Origin: an uncultured Clostridia bacterium
GTDB taxonomy: Bacteria; Bacillota; Clostridia; Christensenellales; Borkfalkiaceae
Direction of reading: 5' to 3'
NCBI GenBank assembly: GCA_947175325.1
Contig: CAMWME010000001.1
Location: 1 to 64,000 of the forward strand
DNA: 64,000 nt
Under the pieces are notes generated by a model, which worked only from the letters and a program-made list of their open reading frames with translations, was not told where the DNA came from and searched no databases. The stretch's first letter is position 1; every line of letters begins with the position of its first letter. The position numbers and the translations under genes were made by a program. Positions 60,264 to 64,000 of this stretch are shown here, in pieces.

Positions 60264-61391
60264 ATGATTTATTTGGATAATGCGGCAACGACTAAACCCG
60301 ATGAGGAATGTTTAAAGTTAGCCGAAAAGTATCTATACGGAGATTTTTTTAATCCGTCTGCGCTTTATACGGGTGGGTATAATCTCCAACGCGAAATAAA
60401 ATCTGCAAGAGATAATATATTGTCACTTATTGCAGACAAAGAAAATTTCGAACTTATATTTACTTCTTGCGGCACCGAGGCTGACAACACGGCTGTTTTC
60501 GGCGCGGGAAGAAGGGGCAACGTAGTTACAACCTCTGGTGAACATTCCGCAATTTATTCCGCTGTTAACGAACTGAAACAGCGCGGAATTGAAGTTAGAT
60601 TCGCTAACCTTAACGCAGACGGAAGTGTGAACGTGGAGCATCTTTTAAGCCTTATGGACGAGAAGACTTCGCTTGTGTCGGTAATTCACGTCAGCAATGA
60701 AACGGGCGCAATTAATGATATTGTATCAATTTCAAAGGCGGTTAAGGCAAAAAATAAGTTTACACTGTTTCATTCCGACGGCGTTCAAGCGTTCGGAAAA
60801 ATCCCGTTTAAGCTGACAAAAGATATTGATTTGTACTCAATAAGTGCTCATAAGATAGGCGGAATAAAGGGGTGCGGTGCGCTTATAAAGCGTAAAAGCC
60901 TTATAATTAAGCCGTTAATCTACGGCGGCGGGCAAGAAAAGGGACTTAGAAGCGGTACGGAAAACGTCTTCGGTATTAAAGATTTCGAATTTGCCGCTGT
61001 TAAAAAGTACTCAAAAATCAAAGAAGATTATAAAAGCGCGAAAGTTCTGCATAGGTTGCTTTGGGAAAGGCTTGATAAAACTCTTTTTCAAAGAATTTCG
61101 GGTGAAGACTGCTCGCCGTATATTCTTTGCATAGGGGCTGACGGCTTGCGCGGTGAAACGATTTTGCACGAAGCGGATGATAAAGGGCTTGTAATTGGCA
61201 CTGGCTCGGCTTGCTCTTCCAACGAAAAGAACAGATATTCCCGCACGATTCTTGCTTGCGGAGTCTGTGGAAGTTTAGCGGACGGAATTCTTAGGTTAAG
61301 CCTTTCTTCCGAAACCACGAAAGATGAAATCGTTCAAGCAGCAAAAATTCTTAACGAAGTAGTTGCAAACAGAAAAAAAATTATGGCGTAA
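60264..61391 (+). CDS. Cysteine desulfurase (NifS/IscS-like), probable ThiI partner
   Basis: 375-residue PLP enzyme that transfers sulfur from cysteine as a persulfide. Motifs are YLDNAATTKP at the N-terminus, HVSNETGA, the PLP lysine in SAHKIGG, and the catalytic cysteine in GTGSACSS. The start at 60264 gives MIYLDNAATT with AAAGG 7 nt upstream. It lies 2 bp before thiI, the arrangement of the Bacillus NifZ-ThiI pair, so its main sulfur acceptor is probably ThiI for tRNA 4-thiouridine. Confidence 0.92.
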   Translation: MIYLDNAATTKPDEECLKLAEKYLYGDFFNPSALYTGGYNLQREIKSARDNILSLIADKENFELIFTSCGTEADNTAVFGAGRRGNVVTTSGEHSAIYSAVNELKQRGIEVRFANLNADGSVNVEHLLSLMDEKTSLVSVIHVSNETGAINDIVSISKAVKAKNKFTLFHSDGVQAFGKIPFKLTKDIDLYSISAHKIGGIKGCGALIKRKSLIIKPLIYGGGQEKGLRSGTENVFGIKDFEFAAVKKYSKIKEDYKSAKVLHRLLWERLDKTLFQRISGEDCSPYILCIGADGLRGETILHEADDKGLVIGTGSACSSNEKNRYSRTILACGVCGSLADGILRLSLSSETTKDEIVQAAKILNEVVANRKKIMA

Positions 61392-61393
61392 AT

Positions 61394-62548
61394 ATGGAAA
61401 AAGTAGTAATTGTAAGATATTCGGAATTGCATCTTAAAGGCAAGAACCGCGGGTATTTCGAGCGGGTTCTAATTATTAATATGGAAAAAGCCCTTAAAGG
61501 GCTTAAACACGAAGTAAAACGACAAAGCGGAAGATACCTTATTGAAAACTTTGACGAATTTGACTCTGACGAAATCGTGTCCCGCCTAAAAAAAGTATTC
61601 GGTATACATTCGCTGTCGGTGGCGTTGAAGGTTAAATCCGATATGGACGCGATTTATAAGGCGGCGGAAGACGTTTGTTTTGAAAGCGGCAGCTTTAAAG
61701 TTGAAACGCACCGTGCGGACAAAACGTTTCCTTTAAATTCCTTGCAGATTAGTGCAGAGGTAGGTGGTCGACTTTTGCACAAACGCAAAAATCTCTCCGT
61801 TGACGTGCATAATCCGCAGTTTATAGTCAATATCGACGTGCGTGAAAACGGCACGACGCTCGTGTTTAACGAGTTCTTTAAAGGTGCGGGCGGTATGCCG
61901 GTGGGAACTTCCGGAAAGGGGTTGCTTCTTATTTCCGGCGGAATCGACAGCCCTGTGGCGGGGCATATGATAGCAAAGCGCGGTATGCAGATAAACTGTA
62001 TTCATTTCCACAGCTATCCTTATACCAATATGCAAGCACGCGATAAGGTAATTGAGCTTGCCAAAGTTCTTTCTTCTTACACTTGCGGAACGAAACTTCA
62101 TATCGTGTCGGTTACGCATATTCAAGAAGAAATTCACAAAAAGTGCAACGGCGAATATATGGTTACGCTATTAAGGCGTTTTATGATGAGAATTGCCGAG
62201 CGCATTGCGAACAAATGCGGGGCACAGTGCCTTATAACGGGTGAAAGCTTGGGGCAAGTGGCCAGCCAGACGGTAGAGGGAATAACTTCTTCAAACAGCG
62301 TTATAAAAAATCTTCCCGTCCTTCGTCCTTTGTGCGGATTCGATAAAGACGAAATAATCGAACGTAGTAGGGACATAGGCGCTTACGATATTTCCATTCA
62401 GCCTTATGAAGATTGCTGCACGGTGTTCTTACCTAAGCATCCGGTAATAAAACCTTCAATGCAAAGCATTCTCGATGAAGAAAGTAAGCTTGAAGTTGAA
62501 AAGCTTATAGAAGAGGCTATTTCGTCTTTGGAAGTTATAACTTTATAA
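61394..62548 (+). CDS. thiI: tRNA 4-thiouridine synthetase ThiI (no rhodanese domain)
   Basis: 384 residues: N-terminal ferredoxin-like and THUMP domains (about 1-165), then the PP-loop ATPase with LISGGIDSPVAGHM near residue 180. The C-terminal rhodanese domain of E. coli ThiI is absent, as in Bacillus; DCCTVFLPKHP near residue 340 contains cysteines that may relay sulfur. It modifies U8 of tRNA and may feed thiamine synthesis. Overlaps the convergent PBP gene by 6 bp at the 3' ends. Confidence 0.95.
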   Translation: MEKVVIVRYSELHLKGKNRGYFERVLIINMEKALKGLKHEVKRQSGRYLIENFDEFDSDEIVSRLKKVFGIHSLSVALKVKSDMDAIYKAAEDVCFESGSFKVETHRADKTFPLNSLQISAEVGGRLLHKRKNLSVDVHNPQFIVNIDVRENGTTLVFNEFFKGAGGMPVGTSGKGLLLISGGIDSPVAGHMIAKRGMQINCIHFHSYPYTNMQARDKVIELAKVLSSYTCGTKLHIVSVTHIQEEIHKKCNGEYMVTLLRRFMMRIAERIANKCGAQCLITGESLGQVASQTVEGITSSNSVIKNLPVLRPLCGFDKDEIIERSRDIGAYDISIQPYEDCCTVFLPKHPVIKPSMQSILDEESKLEVEKLIEEAISSLEVITL

Positions 62549-64000
62549 ATCGTACCATTCACCGTTTGCGATATCCGGTATTTTAACTTGAGGTGAAGTG
62601 GTATCTTTATTTACGTTTACGGGCGGCAAGGAAATTTCCTTGCCGTAAATTTTATTTTCACCGTCAAAATAATACGGTGTAACAGAATATTCGTAATATC
62701 CTTCGGCTGGCGTGTCCTTTATGCAACTTTGCCATTTTCCATCGTAAATCAGCTTGTTTTTGCCATTTAAACAGCGATTAACAAGATATGCATAGTACTT
62801 TGTCTGACATAATATAATGTTTACTTCGCCATTTTTTACCGAAATTGTAGGCATGACTATTGAGGGTGAAGAAAATTTCATGCTTTTATCTTTTGGCTCA
62901 TTGCCGCTTAAAACCTTAACTTCCAAAACGTTTAATTTGGGCGAAATGTCGTCTGCAAGAATCATTTTATTGTTGTTATAATAATCTTCAGCGTCAATTT
63001 TGACAGTGGAAGTCCCGCTTGAAGTGTCAAGCTTTTGCGGTGTATGGTCGGCATAAAGCCTATTCAAGATATCGCCAACGTAGTCGCAACAGTTGCCGCC
63101 GCCGGTAATTTTTAGTCTTTTATTGTCTTTATCGCCAAGCCATACGCCTATGCAGTGTTCAGATGTATAGCTTATGGCGTAGGCGTCGGTATTTCCTTCG
63201 GAATTCCCGCAAGTACCCGTTTTTGTGGCTATATCGTATTTAAAATTTGCAAGGGCTTTTGCCGTTCCGCTTTTAGAGGTTGCTATAAGCATTTCGTTCA
63301 TAAGTGAACAAGTTCCGTTTGAGAATACGGGATTAGAGAATTCTTCAGCTCTATAAATTGCTTGACCGTTTTTTGAAATAATCTCTTTTATGAAGCGGGA
63401 GGGGGCGTAAGTGCCTCCGCGTTGAAAAATTGAGTATCTGTCAACGATATCTTTAAGGCTAAGCCCATACTTCATTCCGCCGAGCGCCAGCGACAAATTC
63501 TTTTCGTCGTCTTCAAGCGCAATATTCATACGTGTTAGGTACTTTTCAGCGTTATCAATAGTCAATGAATTAAGTGTTTTTACTGCGGGAACGTTGTAGC
63601 TGTACTTCAAGCTGTCGGCAATCGTAACGTATCCGTGGTATTTTTTATCGTAATTTTCGGGCGAATATCCGCTAAAATCCACCTTTTCGTCGAGAATTCT
63701 TGTAAAAGGACTTACAAGTTTTTCTTCAATGGCGGGTGCGTAGACAAGTGCGGGCTTAATCGTAGAACCGGGCTGTCTTTTGGCATCACCAACCGTGGAT
63801 TTGTATGCGCTGACTCCGCCGTTAAAAGAGGTTACGATAACTGCGTTGTCTGTGTCGTAATTAAGTTCTTCAATTAGGTTTTGCAAAGAAGGGTTTAGAT
63901 ACGTCTTTATTTTACAACCTTCAGTGAGGTCGTAAACGTTTAAATCCAGCGTTTCCAGTTCGTCAAAAACGGCACTAATATACGATGAATTCTTATCGCC
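62543..64000 (-). CDS. Class A penicillin-binding protein, 3' part (5' end beyond the window)
   Basis: The frame is open through position 64000 and continues as DKNSSYISAVFDELETL, so the start lies outside the window; a TTG at 63886 is internal. The transpeptidase domain has GSTIKP (active serine in SxxK), SYNVPA and KTGTCGNSEG. About 170 residues of C-terminal extension follow. The glycosyltransferase domain is presumably upstream. A copy of the 22-bp dispersed repeat lies in the C-terminal extension (62792-62813). This is a bifunctional PBP1-type cell-wall polymerase. Confidence 0.88.
   Translation of the reverse strand, partial: GDKNSSYISAVFDELETLDLNVYDLTEGCKIKTYLNPSLQNLIEELNYDTDNAVIVTSFNGGVSAYKSTVGDAKRQPGSTIKPALVYAPAIEEKLVSPFTRILDEKVDFSGYSPENYDKKYHGYVTIADSLKYSYNVPAVKTLNSLTIDNAEKYLTRMNIALEDDEKNLSLALGGMKYGLSLKDIVDRYSIFQRGGTYAPSRFIKEIISKNGQAIYRAEEFSNPVFSNGTCSLMNEMLIATSKSGTAKALANFKYDIATKTGTCGNSEGNTDAYAISYTSEHCIGVWLGDKDNKRLKITGGGNCCDYVGDILNRLYADHTPQKLDTSSGTSTVKIDAEDYYNNNKMILADDISPKLNVLEVKVLSGNEPKDKSMKFSSPSIVMPTISVKNGEVNIILCQTKYYAYLVNRCLNGKNKLIYDGKWQSCIKDTPAEGYYEYSVTPYYFDGENKIYGKEISLPPVNVNKDTTSPQVKIPDIANGEWYDL
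62792..62813. repeat. Dispersed 22-bp repeat, copy 3 (inside PBP gene)
   Basis: Contains AGTACTTTGTCTGACATAAT, one mismatch from copy 1. It is inside the C-terminal extension of the class A PBP and read in frame (ILCQTKYYA). Confidence 0.55.

Noticed and set aside
61394-62548. A missing rhodanese domain of ThiI as a truncation
   Set aside because: The short form is normal in Bacillota; the neighbouring desulfurase supports an intact system.
63886-63888. TTG at 63886 as the start of the class A PBP
   Set aside because: The frame continues upstream to the window edge with credible protein sequence and the glycosyltransferase domain is still to come.

Overview
The window looks like a chromosome segment of an uncultured Clostridia-type Bacillota. 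Supporting signs are strong AGGAGG-type ribosome binding sites, sigma-A promoters with 17-bp spacers, a meso-DAP MurE (DNPR motif), SpoVG, RNase Y, DUF4364 and TSCPD proteins, NfnAB, and a ThiI without a rhodanese domain next to its own cysteine desulfurase. The order or family cannot be fixed from sequence alone; a Christensenellales-like gut lineage is only a guess. There is no phage, transposase, CRISPR array or rRNA. Most of the DNA is core chromosome in short operons.

Layout. 1-12.3 kb: a ComEC-like channel with a degenerate C-terminus, a FAD/Rieske oxidoreductase, a TGS-domain nucleoside kinase, a DUF3795 protein, a lipase, tRNA-Leu, a PriA-like mini-protein with the electron-bifurcating transhydrogenase nfnAB, a TSCPD/DUF4364 pair, and an unknown gene coupled to a NUDIX hydrolase. 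12.3-20.5 kb: a Cys/Gly-rich membrane peptide, an ECF S-component with coaX (pantothenate uptake and CoA synthesis), hom, and a polyamine operon potABCD behind a structured leader that ends in an intrinsic terminator. 20.5-30 kb: tRNA-Ser, three small genes (one TfoX-like), gdhA, an AEC carrier with a cytosolic GH28 pectinase, a TetR-ABC-FtsX cassette, an AT-rich orphan gene, tRNA-Arg and rpsT.

30-46.5 kb: murI and a division and cell-wall (dcw) cluster: mraZ, rsmH, an ftsL-like gene, a class B PBP, murE, mraY, murD, ftsW, murA, divIB, then from a separate promoter ftsA and ftsZ, a convergent spoVG, and murC. murF and murG are absent from their usual slots. 46.5-57 kb: ftsK/spoIIIE, rimO, pgsA, cinA-C, recA, nadE, rny. 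57-64 kb: a membrane-anchored PadR regulator with a near-perfect operator over its own start site, an acyl-ACP thioesterase, a YgjP-type metalloprotein, a cysteine desulfurase with thiI, and the 3' part of a class A PBP cut by the window edge.

The most interesting leads are the potA leader (a candidate riboswitch or attenuator), the PadR-linker-4TM regulator with its palindrome, two short dispersed repeat families (one with a copy inside a PBP gene), a period-10 MraZ-box array, an FtsA with degraded nucleotide motifs and no visible membrane helix, and an apparent one-base slip at the start of the class B PBP.
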